The position numbers and the translations under genes are program-made. This document shows, in pieces, positions 14,301 to 27,200 of a stretch of 64,000 nucleotides of DNA (position 1 is the first letter of the stretch; each line of letters starts with the position of its first letter). The notes beneath the pieces were generated by a model. It was not told the origin of the DNA, did not search any database, and saw nothing but the letters and a program-made list of their open reading frames with translations. The DNA comes from Lethocerus indicus (lineage: Eukaryota; Arthropoda; Insecta; Hemiptera; Belostomatidae), in NCBI GenBank assembly GCA_019843655.1, contig JACDQD010000007.1, positions 22,710,365 through 22,774,364 on the forward strand, given 5' to 3'.

Positions 14301-14850
14301 GAACATTAAAAATAAGGAGAACACAATAAAGAAGTCTGTAATGGAGCAGATATCTCAGGACAGAAACTACCTGCCAGGCTGACAGACAAGAAAGGTTTTT
14401 TATCCCTTAAACAAAACTGAGGTGTTTAATATAGTTGGCATAGTGATCTAATTGCTACTCAGCTGTGTTAAACTCGCAAGTGTTTAACACGAGTCGTTAA
14501 TAGGTACTTTCGCACCTCTCGGTAATGAAAGAAGTTGTGAGACAAGATTTTAACGAAGTTCTGTCATGAAATCCTCAATTGGCTTTATAGCTTCCAATAC
14601 CCGGGAAAGCGTGCGTCACGGGCCCGTTGCAGGTGTCTTAATCACCGGCCCTCAGAGTCCAAATAAAAACACCCGACAAACCCCCTCCCGAACTTCAGAT
14701 TTATCTCTTCGACAACATTCAAATCGTCCGGAGGCGAACTCTGATTGCCGACTTGACTTAAATTGGTGAAAGTCGATATTCGGTTGAGTTATCTCTGAAG
14801 TTAAGAGACAGAATGGGGCGGCCCACAAAAAAAAGGAATGAAGAAAAAAA
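5341..14850. other. No gene seen; CpG-rich, conserved-looking non-coding DNA
   Basis: I find no splice-bounded coding exon. Several blocks have balanced composition, frequent CpG and dense short motifs, unlike drifting intergenic DNA: about 5.95-6.45, 6.82-7.44, 8.0-8.2, 9.6-10.05, 11.15-11.72 and 12.4-12.8 kb. Frames open on both strands in these blocks (for example 9707-9991 and 12427-12762) reflect the composition and are not supported as genes. A TTAATTAATTAATTAA run lies near 9092. Conservation cannot be tested from one sequence. Confidence 0.4.
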
Positions 14851-15345
14851 ATGGTAAATGCTCATATTTGGCGAGTTGCAGAGCCGGATTACAGCTCCCT
14901 CTCGGATAGCCGCCAATTTATCCTGTCTTGCCTCTTCGACAAAAAATATTTTTCCAACCAGTCGAAAAAATCGAGTATCCGTGCTTAAATTATGTTCGAA
15001 TCATGTTATTGCCTATAACCTACACACCTATATTCTACGTACGTTTCATTTTTGGCCGAAAAGCTCGATAAGTGCCATGTGGTTAGTTCATATTGATGGA
15101 AAGTTGTTAAACCAGAAAGGAAATGATACATGGCTTCAAGAAATTTCTGCCAGCCCAATTGTAACGGCTGTAACCAATTGTCAGCTGATGAAGTAATAAA
15201 TTGGCAGTACGTAGTTAACCAACAATGAAAACCAAAAATAGAGTCCCGCGGACTCACGCTCGAGGGAGGCAATAAATTCTTGGGGGGACTCCAGCGCCGT
15301 ACGCGGTAAAAACTGGAGTGCTCAACCGACAGCCTTGACAGCGAG

Positions 15346-15380
15346 TATAAAAAACAGTGCAGCGTGCGCCCAGACAGTAT
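15346..15380 (+). promoter_or_regulatory. Possible TATA + initiator core promoter
   Basis: TATAAAA lies at 15346-15352 and an ACAGTA initiator-like sequence has its A at 15376, exactly 30 bp downstream. The preceding 100 bp are CpG-rich. This is the classical arthropod TATA/Inr geometry, but no convincing coding exon follows, so it could belong to a non-coding transcript or be chance. Confidence 0.22.
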
Positions 15381-15599
15381 AAAGTGTGCGAGATAAGTAA
15401 GTGATAAAATGTGGGGTCTGGTTTTTTGTTTCGACATATTTCCCATAAAGCGCATTACACTCTGACAGATTTCCGTATAAACGAAACTCAGTTGTGTCCT
15501 TTTACAATACATAAAATACATACATTAAAATACGTGAAGAAAGCCAAATTTTTGCGCATAAAATGAAATCGGTTTACTTGTTTTAGAACTTTAGGACGA

Positions 15600-16450
15600 A
15601 TTGTAATGGGGGAACGCACCGGTTTAAAATGTGCAGAGAGAGAGAGAGGCTGCTCGGACTCGGTACAGCACTTTTGCTGTTGAATTGATCTGTTTGGGCG
15701 TGAGCGTCAATTTATAAGATAAATATTGTAGATATTATCTGTGGGGCGGCGATTTGTGAATTATCATGGAGCCGCAGCGTTCGGCTTAATTAATTTATGG
15801 CGGGGCGGCGGCGCTAGGGGCGGGGTCATGCGGCTCGCACCGTCACACGCTCACGCACACACACGGCCGTTAACACATTTTAAATTGCTCAATTATCCTC
15901 GGGAGAGGTATAATTTAGAGATTTATGACTCCGCGGGCCCGCACGACCGCAGCCGCCTACCCGAGTCAATTTGCCACCGGCCGCTATAATTATATAGCGC
16001 TCTCCTCGCGCCCGACTTTAAATAATAATTTTAAAACTTATCCCAACATTTTTTTTCATCCTATTCAAGCTCTACCCCCGCGGAGTTTCGAATAACCGTA
16101 ATTATGATTTATAGCGCGCTGGCCGGAGCCCGGACGTAATGACTCGGGGGAGGTCTGAACCCCTCCCTCGTGTATGAAAATATACGGCCGCTTCAAATTA
16201 GAGAGTTGATCGATTGGCTCGCGATCGGATTGAAGAAATACGCGCCCGGCCCTGTTTTCTTCCGTGCATATAAATTGACCGGCCTAATTAGCGTCCGCAA
16301 TAAAACTAATAACTCGCCGGCGGCTCCGCCCTATTAGCCAAACGCGCTGCGGCCCTATTTCATGCTATTCGGACGAAACTCAAATACGCGCAAAAGGGAA
16401 ACACCAGCGATAACACTTCGATGCACGCGGTCTAATGACAAATGAGCCTG
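15600..16450. promoter_or_regulatory. Very CpG-rich candidate regulatory island
   Basis: This is the most GC- and CpG-rich part of the left half; about eight CpGs fall in the 60 bases from 15781. GC-rich blocks alternate with TTTATG/TTTATA motifs (near 15789, 15923 and 16104), the type bound by Caudal and Abdominal-B class homeodomains, and with TAATT cores. A short GA run lies near 15638. The mosaic resembles conserved developmental enhancers or a CpG-rich promoter. I see no exon. The frame 15741-15989 is a by-product of composition. Confidence 0.35.
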
Positions 16451-19400
16451 ACCGCACTTAAAACAAGTTTTAGCATTTTTTCTCATTTCTATAACCCAAA
16501 TACTTTGAGTGAAAATCAAAACAGAGACGTAAGAAAAGGAGAGACTGCGGACTGAATTATGTTCTTGAAACTCATTTTTGATACGAACTGAAAATTTGAT
16601 ACCGGACTCGATACTGTCTACAATTAGTATATTATTAAAAACTGCCGCGTTCTGCGCATATTTTGAAGAAATTAAATGCGCTACCCAAGCTCATATTTTG
16701 CTGGAAATTCGACAGAAACTCGGGAGTAAAACAGCGTTCTCAGTAACGCTTGCACATAATACATGTAACATAACAGGCGGAGAGAAATTGTACAACCGTA
16801 TACTGTTTATTTTTATATTATTTCAATGTGTCAGGTCATGACCCAATGGGAAGGTGTAGGACAGTAGCAGGGCAGAATCAAAAGCGATAGCCGGTCACAA
16901 CTTCCTATAGCGTGGAGTGACCCAGTTTTTTCTGAAATCGAACGCAGCCCAGACCCACCAACGTCCACGAGTTTCTTGCCGTAAGCCGGAATGCCCAGAT
17001 GCAATTTCACTTTCCCCGTTGTCCACACAACCCCTCGCCTCTATCGTGGGGACAGCTTGATGCAAATACAAAGGGCAAAATCTAACAGAAAAAATAAAAC
17101 CGACTTTATAGTTATCGAAGTGTCGACATTTAATATTAACTTTAAAAATTTATATAAAAAATTAAAGTTCAAACAGGTTCCGTTTTGACTCCCCTAGAAT
17201 CAAACAGAATAGAATAGAAATTTATTATTTTTATAAAACGCAATTTTCTTACCTAACACGTAACCACACCTTATGATATAACAACCATCATAAAGAGATC
17301 AGATCATTTTATTTTGCGTTGAATAACGTTATTCTGAGTCTTTGTCAATCAATTCAATTGTTCAGATGTTTTCTTTACCAAATTTTTATGTTGCTTGAGA
17401 TATTCATTTTGGTTATGGTCTTGCTCTCTTAAATTTTTCCTCTATTCAAATTTTTACACGTGCAAACACAACGAATCATCCGACTGTTCGCAGTCCAGTA
17501 ACTTAGCACTCCAGTTCAGTAGTAATTGGGGACATTGTTAGGAAGAAAAAAAGCAAAATGAAAGCTGGATGACAAATTCAAAAATGGCCCGCAATTCTGA
17601 TTTATTGTCGGTTTTTGGACTTGCTCCAATATAAAACAAACGGGGCGTACGGCTTCGCTCGAAACTAAATCGAAATGCAAGCCCTCTATGAAACCGGTTT
17701 TAGACCCATGTCCGACCGTACGTCCCAGTGTGTCTGTTTGTTTCTCCGAATTAAATTATAGTCGAGTGTGAAAATATTTACATTTTATTTCATAAGGTAT
17801 TTTTAAGACAGCAAATTTTTATTTAGCGCGGACCATAGGAGAGTTATAACGCATTCTGAAATGCCGTTAGGAGGTTCTATAATCGATTAAGGCAAACTTT
17901 TATTGCCGATAAAAACGTATTGTCATTCCGAACAGAACTTGGCCGTCGTTTACAAAACAATTTGGATTAAAGAGAAGGATACCCGCTCCAGTTTTCGACA
18001 ATGTAGGAAGTCGCTGAATTAAATTCTATTTTAAATTGTAATTAAATTGATATTTATAAACAGGTGTTTCTGAATAAAATCAATTTGTCCTTATTATTTA
18101 ATATCCGGTGTTAGATTGCAATTTTTGCAAAATTTGTTTTAAATTTTCAAAATATTTATAGGAATTTTCGGGAGGGGATATTATAGTATAGCCACTCTTT
18201 AAGAGTCGTATTTTGTTTTTAGGATTGACGAATTAATTTTAAATGTCAAATCGTCAATTACTCAGTACATTTCTCTTATAATAGGTATTTTTTAAACTGT
18301 AGCAGTGAAAATAATTTTGTCAAAATCCTTAAAGGGAAGAATACGAGAGCGGGCAAAGAATTGGGTTCCTCGAATTGTATGTCGGGCACGCGGAGAAGGT
18401 CAACACTGTCGCACAATGTAGGCCATATCGACTGAAATTATTATGCTACTATAACAATATTGGGTTAGCTCGAAACACTATCTCTCCATATTTCAGCCAA
18501 ATGTGGTGTTGATTTCACGACACCATTGTACGCGGCATTCAAACGCCTTGAAATTCAACCTCAGGAAAATTTGATGTAAAGACTCAGGTACTCAAAATTG
18601 TAATGAAAATATATTTAAATTATTCTTCGAAAAATTTCTTTCTTCTTTTCAAGAATTGTTAACATTTTAAGATTTCAGCAAAATGAACTTTGTTACTACA
18701 GAATTTAGTTGACTAACATCGCCCTTGTGATTTTCTAGCAAGGAGTCTTAAGGCCAATGAGTGCAGATTATATTCCATGCCCTCCCGGACCCCGAAACAA
18801 CAACCGCCTTAAATTAATTACGGGCAGTTAGAATAAAATTCATAAATTTTCAAAACCCTAAAAACAACTGTTAACATTTGGTTTAACGAGCGATGTTTCG
18901 GAAAGTAACATTGCAGTGACAGTGTTGTCGGGCCAGTTCATCGTCAGCCGATATGCCTAAACCATCACTGTGTTGCTGACGACCAAATAGGACAGTGGAG
19001 ATAGAAAACAGCAAGCGGATCTTATTCGAAACTCTAGATGAGAAATAAGTAAAGTGCCTTAACAAGTTTAACTAATGAAGTTGGGCCGAACTGTAATTTT
19101 TTCAAATCAATATGGTCAATTTAATGAAATTCATATTTTATATTTTCGGGATGAATAAATATGGATGGAATTTATAAATTTTGTGTACCCCGGGTACAAT
19201 ATTGGATGTCCAGGCTGGCGGTTGTATGTGGGGTTCAGATAGAGAAGTTCCCAGAAGGACAAATGCGTTGACCCTTAAAAGGCGAATGAGTGAAAGTGAG
19301 AAAACAGGAACAGAGCACCAACTGCCAACTAGATCTACAACCGCTTCACTCCTCCCCGGCTCCCCCCTCAACGTTAACTTTTTTTCTATAAATTATGAAT

Positions 19401-20440
19401 AAAAATTCGGCAGAAATGTAATATTATTAAAGAGTCAATGTCACGATAGTTTATTTGTTTACAATAACACATATATGTTTCGAACCACCGATGAGAAGGA
19501 ATTCAAAATGGTAGATTTTTCAATCATAGTACGAAAATGTTTACAGGCTACAAATTTCACGACTTTGAAATACTGGCAGGTAATTAGAGAAAACGAAATT
19601 ACATGACTAAAACAACCACCTCAAATTAACATGTCTGTCAATAAGCTGATATCAAAATAACAGTAATTTCACGATTTACAAATCAGAATATCCGATTCTA
19701 ATTTGAGTTCCAATTACGCAATCAGGACAATTAATCAGTAGTCTCGAAGACGACTTCTGGGATTGTAATGGAGAATTTGATTGTTTTAAAATAATCAGTA
19801 TTGTAAATATGACAATCGTATTTAGTACTTCTAAATTACACTAATGATCACTCCTCGGTGGGAGACTATCTTTGTTCCAAAAATTCCGATAAACTAACCC
19901 AATTCCTTAATATTTATTCAGAAGAGTAAAATAATCGGGCAAGAAACAGATATCGCGAAGAAAATAAATGTATTTAAAACTAAATAAAATATCTTGTTTA
20001 ATTTCCTTCTTGGTTCTACCATTGGTTGTCCGATCAGTAGTTCAATATTCGTGCAGTAATAGTGAAAACAAAAACGAGTAATACGATAGAGAAAACCAGA
20101 ATCCGGTTTAGCCTCCGCTTGAACAACCGAGAGAAGACAAAAACTTCTCCTGTAATTTGTCGTAGTATATGTTGAACTATTGCAACCCCCTTTATAACAC
20201 TTTCGAGGTAAAACATTGATTTTTACATATGATAGCATCGATGTTAGTATTCCAACTTTTCATTTTAAGAGAGCGCCTATAGCCAACGGTTATTTAAGTA
20301 CTTCTCTACCGACATTACATTTGTCCCTGGCTGACTGACTGGGTCTGAAAAACGACTGACTGAAAAGATCACAAAGTCCACATTTATTCTCTTATACCCT
20401 CGAATGAAGTATTATAACTCTAAAGTATTTAAAAATGAAA
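16451..20440. other. No gene seen; non-coding
   Basis: Moderately AT-rich DNA with ordinary CpG frequency. An AGAATAGAATAGAA stretch followed by a T-rich tail lies near 17207-17240, resembling the 3' tail of a short retroelement copy. No splice-supported exon was found. Confidence 0.4.
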
Positions 20441-20880
20441 TATATCTTACCGGACGGCGAAATATAAAAAAGGGGATGCGTCGGAGCTGTTTCATGGCGG
20501 ACAAGCCAGTGTTGCCTATTCGGACGGACGTTTCGAGAGAGACAACATTTCCCCGCATTTTTCCCCGCCGACAAAAAAAACCGCCGCGGCACAGACGGTG
20601 CGAAGTTTACGGCCCTACCCGAGAAAAAAGTTGAGTTTCCAGAGACGGGGATAAAAAAGAGAAAGAGACAAGGTTGGGACGAGGAGGTCTAAATTAACGA
20701 GCGGATATTTAACATAAGGCTATTTCGTAACTGTTGAGCAACGGACCCGACCCGAATCGCCCTGTCAGAAACACGAAATGGGGATCAACCGCTACTACAG
20801 ATCAGAGGGCAGTCTCTGTCCATACATCTATAGAAATAAAAAAAACTGAAAGTCCGCCCGTTCAATCATCGCGTACAAAC
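20440..20880. promoter_or_regulatory. CpG-rich island, candidate promoter or enhancer
   Basis: A dense CpG block (CCGCCGCGGC near 20581) with a TATAAAAAA-like stretch at 20464 and purine-rich tracts. It could be a promoter of the left-hand minus-strand gene or an enhancer. No start codon with a good donor was found in it, so no gene is assigned. Confidence 0.25.
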
Positions 20881-23800
20881 ACCTGGGCGCAATAAGTCAA
20901 ATTTGGACACTTGTGTGTCCAAAGTGCACACCCGCAAAAAATGGGCTAATAGGTATAGATACAAGAACGCTAGAAAAGCGTTCCTGAAGGAACTGGAACA
21001 ACATTCGAGTTTATATTTACCATCGTAACTATCGGAAATATGACTGTCTTCTAAGAATCGACACGTACTGACAATAGTACGAAAGTGTAAGATTCACACT
21101 GATTTTGTCCCAACTCACTTGTTCGGTCTTAAACTAGTCCGATTTGCCGACATCATTACAAATTTAAAACTATGAAAAAAAACAGTCAAGTGAACCGATC
21201 ACCACGGTAGTAACAAATTTTCTACCGAGAGTTCTAAAGATCCATTCTTTCGTGTGGTATAATAATATTATAAACTGGAGAATGAAATATAGGGTTTAAT
21301 CAATAAACCCATTTCTTATCATACCATCATAATTGAAATTTAAACTGTATAAGCATGCCATTCCAATCTAATCTTAACCAGAATTAAAACAATCCCAAAA
21401 GGAATTGAAGAGTAAAACGAGTTTCATTGGTTCAAACTGGCATTCCGGCCCAATTAAAATAACATAATTAGATTATGGTTGTCCATAGATATGTTACCTG
21501 GCTGCATATAACGAACATTTGCCACTCCATGAGAATAGTTATGCTGTAGAATGTGGGTTTTTCAGCGAAGTCCCAATCAAATTTCACAGAGGAACACTCG
21601 AATTTATAACAGGTTATGAAATTCTAAAAAACCATGAAAACCAACTCGGGCTAGGAACCGATGTCAGGTTTGCCAATACCATTGTTAGACCATAATTTTC
21701 CAGTTATTGCAAGAGTTTGAATAATGAACACCTGCCTGTCTTATATCATCAATTACGAATTAAAATATATTATAATTGGCTTAAAATAAGAAAGTATTAG
21801 ACACGTTTTTGTCCTTTTTTCAATATACGATGATTATCTAAAGGGATGGTTAGGTAAGGTTTAAAAATATGTACACAAGGCAGATAATATCCATAAAAAC
21901 AAAAAATAATTATACATCTAAGAATAAATAAGCCAGTTAAAGGAATCAGTAATATGTAAAACAAGAACATTAATTCAAATTTCATTGATGTAAAACGAAA
22001 AGTAGTGACACACAAGTGTGTGTGTTTAGGTACAGTCCTTTACGAGTGTAGCATAACGTCAATAGTAAAATTCCGTGAAAGATTAATAATTAAAAGCCAT
22101 GTTGGATCCTACCTGATATTTATCAGCTTTCGGTAAATTCCAAGCCGTCGCAATGCATGTTTCTGTATTCAATTTCGGCTAAAGTTCATTAATGTTGACG
22201 GTAAACTCGCGGCATTAGTACGATCCATGCAATGGGAAGATGGACGCGGTACTTTTTCGACAGAAAAATCAATGAAAATACGATTTCGATACGAGACTCG
22301 GTTAAGGAATGGCCCAGACTGCAGTGGCTGCAGGAACACTGAAGGAGTGGGGTTTCGCTCTCCCTTCTAAAGCAGATCTCTAATAAAGTGTGACAATAAA
22401 TCTAAGCTCACGAATAACAAACTCGCGCTCCGCAATTTATCTCCCTGGGCCACTGATTTATGAATGAAACTCCGCTGTTTTATGGGTGCCACTTATATTC
22501 ATCGATTCCTTGCTATAATTTACATTTGTTAAAATTTTACCGGATGAAATGTTCATTATTACCGTCCTCACCAGCTTTCCTACAAGGTGACCCCCAATTT
22601 AAATGGTTGCACTGTCCCAAATTTATAGCCAACTTTAAACCTAAATGTAACCATTCCATTTTTCCTTGTTTCCTTAGTACACACACTTTTAGAAATTATA
22701 TGTGTAACTCAACCAATTTCCATTGTACTAACAAATCTGGTTTATATGCTAACATTTATAGATATCAAAAATGATGACCTAGTTTATTTTTTTTCAATGA
22801 ATATTGCATTCAATTTACTTAGATGATTAAAAGGTCTTTTTATGACTATAGCAACCCATTTCACAAGAAATACTGAAACTAAAATATTAAATTAAAACAA
22901 ATTTCAACATTTTTTCTATTGCCCTCAAATGTTTTTCATGTTTATCTTTAAAACAATATAAACTGATTCAAAAACATAGTTTTCTAGGTACTTTTCTTCT
23001 TTTTCCAGATACAGAATCTAATTTCTGAAACCTATAGAATCCCAGATGTTATCAAAATGAAGAACATAAGAACATCATAATAATAAATAAGAAATTAATT
23101 ATGTTAAATTGTCATATACAACTGAAATTATAAATATGCAATGATATACTAATACAAATATATAATATCCTTCTTGTATTTTACCAGATTTCAAAATACA
23201 CATGTTATTATGCAGTATTCAAAGTATTTATTCATAAACAACTGGTATTTGATTTGAAATATTTTATGTTTATAAATATGGAAGCATGCAAATACAGTTT
23301 TATGATCTAAAAATATTCATACACAACAGAAAATTATTTTTAAAAATTAAAATACATAACAAAACCAATATTGACTTTAAATTAAAAAAGCACTCATTAA
23401 CACACAAATAATTATAATTTTGAACTGAGAAAGCTTCTTTATTATAACAAATTATCATATTGTTAATAGAAAAATGAAAGTGGTTATTTTTTACATTCTT
23501 ATTTAAGAATAATGTCAGGCAAATTTAAAATGAAAGGCATTTTGAAGTGAAATTCTAAGACAAACAAATTAATGCAATTTAAATTACTAGAACAAATGCA
23601 TGGTAATAGAAGGAAAATAAAAATAATAGCTGAATCAAATATAAATTATCAGGAACACAGAACAAATTATTTTTGCTAACTTATTTAACAATTGTGAAAT
23701 TCTAAACATACAAATAAAAAATAAAATCAAAATTTATTTATATTTTAATTAATATTTTTAATCCTTGAAATTTCAAGGACATATCACAAATAAAATATTC

Positions 23801-24280
23801 TGTCAAACCTATAAACTCAATATTCATGACAAACACTGTACAGATTCAATATAACAGACATTTTGATAAAAATATAAATCTCTGTGCAAATTTTTGAAAC
23901 ACATGACATGAATACTTTTATTTTTTTAGTTTTAAATGTTTTTATATATATAATCTATAAAAATGAGAAATAATCAATGGGAACATGCAGTTATTTTTTT
24001 AGGGTTATTTTAAATGTCCAGAAGAAAAAGGCCAAAGTTTTAATTTTTAAATAATTTTAATTTTTTTTCAGTGTTCAAACTATTTATCTTTTTTCTCAAA
24101 ACATCATTATATATATATATAGTCAATATACACAATAAAATTTGACAGGATTGCAAAGATAATCAATTTTGGCTTCCAAATTGATGAATAAATAGAGCAT
24201 TACGTATGAGAGCGGGTTATGCAAGTGTTAAAACATAATAACAGTATTGTGGAGGGAACATAAGGGATTTAGGTTTAAAA
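20881..24280. other. No gene seen; contains the left CpG-density boundary and importin-4 3' flank
   Basis: Up to about 22.56 kb the DNA has ordinary CpG frequency; from 22565 to about 24202 I find no CpG at all. The part next to 24281 should include the importin-4 3' UTR on the minus strand; a candidate minus-strand AATAAA lies near 23917. The stretch 22.8-24.2 kb is very AT-rich. Confidence 0.45.
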
Positions 24281-27200
24281 TTATATGGAGCAAGCTTGTT
24301 GTAAGACGTTCAATATGTCCTGTGGTAGCTGCGCGGCAGCCCTTTGACAATCCTCTGGAAAATCCCTTTGGCACATCTTTACATAATTAACGATTACTTC
24401 TTTTGTTTCTAAAAAAAAAATAAAGAAAATTTAAATAGCTCATTACTCAAGTTACATCAAGTTAAGAATATTTCAAGTTCTTATTTAATATTGCCTTGAG
24501 TAATGTTGTCTTTCATGTAATTTAATCTTTCATGTACTTATTGCTATCAGGATAGTTATAGCTATATTTTTCATTACAAACTTATTTACCATCGTCAGGG
24601 TCATGAGTATGAAGTGTGTGTGCGGCTATTTGTACTGAAGACGCGAGGTGCTGGAGTAACACCTGGTTGCCCAACCTATACAAGTGTGTCAGACAACCAA
24701 ACACCCATTTGTCTTCAACATAGTCCTCCTTCAGGGGAAGATTTTGTACCAATACTGGAAGCACCTATTATATAAACAGTAAATAAACAAATTAGAGAAA
24801 AGTTTTAAACTGATCCATAGACTCATTACAACAGTTATTTTAAAACAACAATAAAATAAAAGCAAAAAGTTTCACCTGGTCAATAGGAACTCCAGGAGTG
24901 TTGGCTATTATAAGCCTGGATATGGCACCGCAGATGTTATCTAGCACTTTCCCACTTTTCTCGGTTGGAAGGGCCCTTGAAAATGCTGTCAGAATATCAG
25001 GGTAGTGTCTATTAAGATAGTTAAAGAAATATTTTGTTGTTGAAAATTGGAAATTATTTGCTGAAAAAATATTCTTTCATATATAGAAATTATTCGGCGT
25101 TGATGCAACTTATAAAGAAGCCAGTAAAAACAGAACTGGCAGTAATCTATTGGGACAATTTTATATCCTCAAGGTCATTAAGGATATAAATAAACTAAAC
25201 AAAGAATGTACATAATACAAAAATTGGAACTGCTAGTTTGACATGAAAGTAAGAGATTGAGTAACAATTACAAATTTTTTTTAAATAATAAAAACAATGT
25301 GAAAAAGGATACGGAAAGATGACTTCTTTGCCATGAAATGCCATTTCACCAATTGCATAAATAGCATTATTCCTAATATTAACATTTGAATCTTTTGTAA
25401 GGCAGAGGAAAAATGGCAGCAGTGAGTTTACATGAGGCTGGATGCACGGGCCCAAACCTTCCATACATTCTGCCAGCATACCAACACTGTTTGCTTTTGG
25501 GCTTCCTCACCTTTCTTTGAATTGTACTGAAATAGTAAAATTAAAGAAATGATTTAATGGCAATAAACAGTGGCACATTAACCTTGCTGATAAATTGTTA
25601 AAAATTACACAATAAATAATTTAAGTACTATTTAAAATTAAAGTACAGTATTAAAATTTAAGTACAGTAAATTATATATATGTGTTAAACAATTTGTTTT
25701 CTCTACACTAATTTATTTACCAGTCTATCATGGAAGAGAGGCAAAAGTACTGCAAAGTGTGAAGCAAATTCTTCATTTGACATCGCTTTGCCAAGAGCAG
25801 GAATAACATCACCAGCTGAATCCAAGAGCTCTTCATCCGGTTCTATCTCCTTCTGAACACCTTCATCTTCATTTCCACCTTGTACTTCCGTCTAAATAAA
25901 AAAATAGTCAATTTTTTTAATTTACATAAGAATACAGAAAACTGAAATTTTAAATTTATGGAATAATTAAGTCTAGACTATTTAACTTTATTTACATGGA
26001 TTCAATCAAGTATTTGTGAACTACAGAAATTAAAAATCTGTTAAGTATTGCTCGCAAGCTTTCTATCCCATATAATTTTGCAGTTAGAAAAAGTGCTTCT
26101 GGCAACTATTCCAAAAACAAAATGCTAAATTTAATAATAAAGATTCATTAGTTGGCCACATAAATCATCAAATATCTGAAAAATTATTTTAATTTATTGA
26201 CATCTGACTACAATGAGAATCAAAAGATGATCCAGCCTACATATAGTCAATTAACTAATAAGTTCAAAGTACCCTGTTTGTGATAACATCTTTGACACAG
26301 CCTATAATAGCATCCCTCACAGAGGGTATAGCTACAACTTTTGGACCCATCTCTTTTAGAGCAGTTTCGAAACACTCCAACACTGTTATAACAACGTCCC
26401 TGTCTTCATCGACTCGAACTAACAAGGCAGATTTTGATATTAACTTTTCCAATGCCTCAGAAAATGCTGAAAAAAAAGAAAATTCTAAAATAGGTGGATT
26501 CACATATGAAAGCTATCAATTCATAAAATTAATGGTTTTGCTTTTGGAGAATATCTATTTAAACCTTTGTTATGTTAAAACAAAAATATTAAAATAAGAC
26601 TGAGACTTGCTATTTAAAATTAATACCTTGGAAATAAGCCCAATGAATATAACAAATTAGAAATTTTAATTTGTTCCCATTTGTAAATAACTTATGAACA
26701 TTTACACAAAAAGAATTAAATTTAAGCAAAATGTACACAAAAAGTATTCGATAGGATAGTTCAGGGTTAACTACATATGGAAATCTATTCATACCAATTA
26801 ATTAATCTGTTGTTACCTTGGTGTCCTTCAGGTGTTTCAATTTTTGATATGTTTATAACCATCTGAAATTCTGCTTCAACTGCAGCTCTCCGCACATCTT
26901 CATTCGGGAAGCTCATTAATTTAAATACCTCTTCAAAACTTGTCTGAAGGTATGGTATAAAAGCACTCCTATGAAAGAGAACATTATCATTTAAAGCTAA
27001 CTGACTTTAACTGACTTATAAAATATTTATTTTTCTACTAAATGAACACATACCCTGTATTTGCTGCAATTTCTTTAAGAGCAAAACAAGACTCTTCCTT
27101 TTCTTCAACAAAGTCATTTTCAACACTCAAATCTAAAAACAAAATTAAATATGAAAGTACTAACTTAATAATGAAAATTCAAAGTTAAAAATTAAAAAAA

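Noticed and set aside
15006..15521. 171-codon minus-strand open frame, the longest in the window
   Set aside because: No family resemblance, overlaps a plus-strand frame and a promoter-like motif pair, and residue use looks random; treated as chance.
26280..26597. 105-codon plus-strand frame
   Set aside because: Antisense shadow of importin-4 exon 14.
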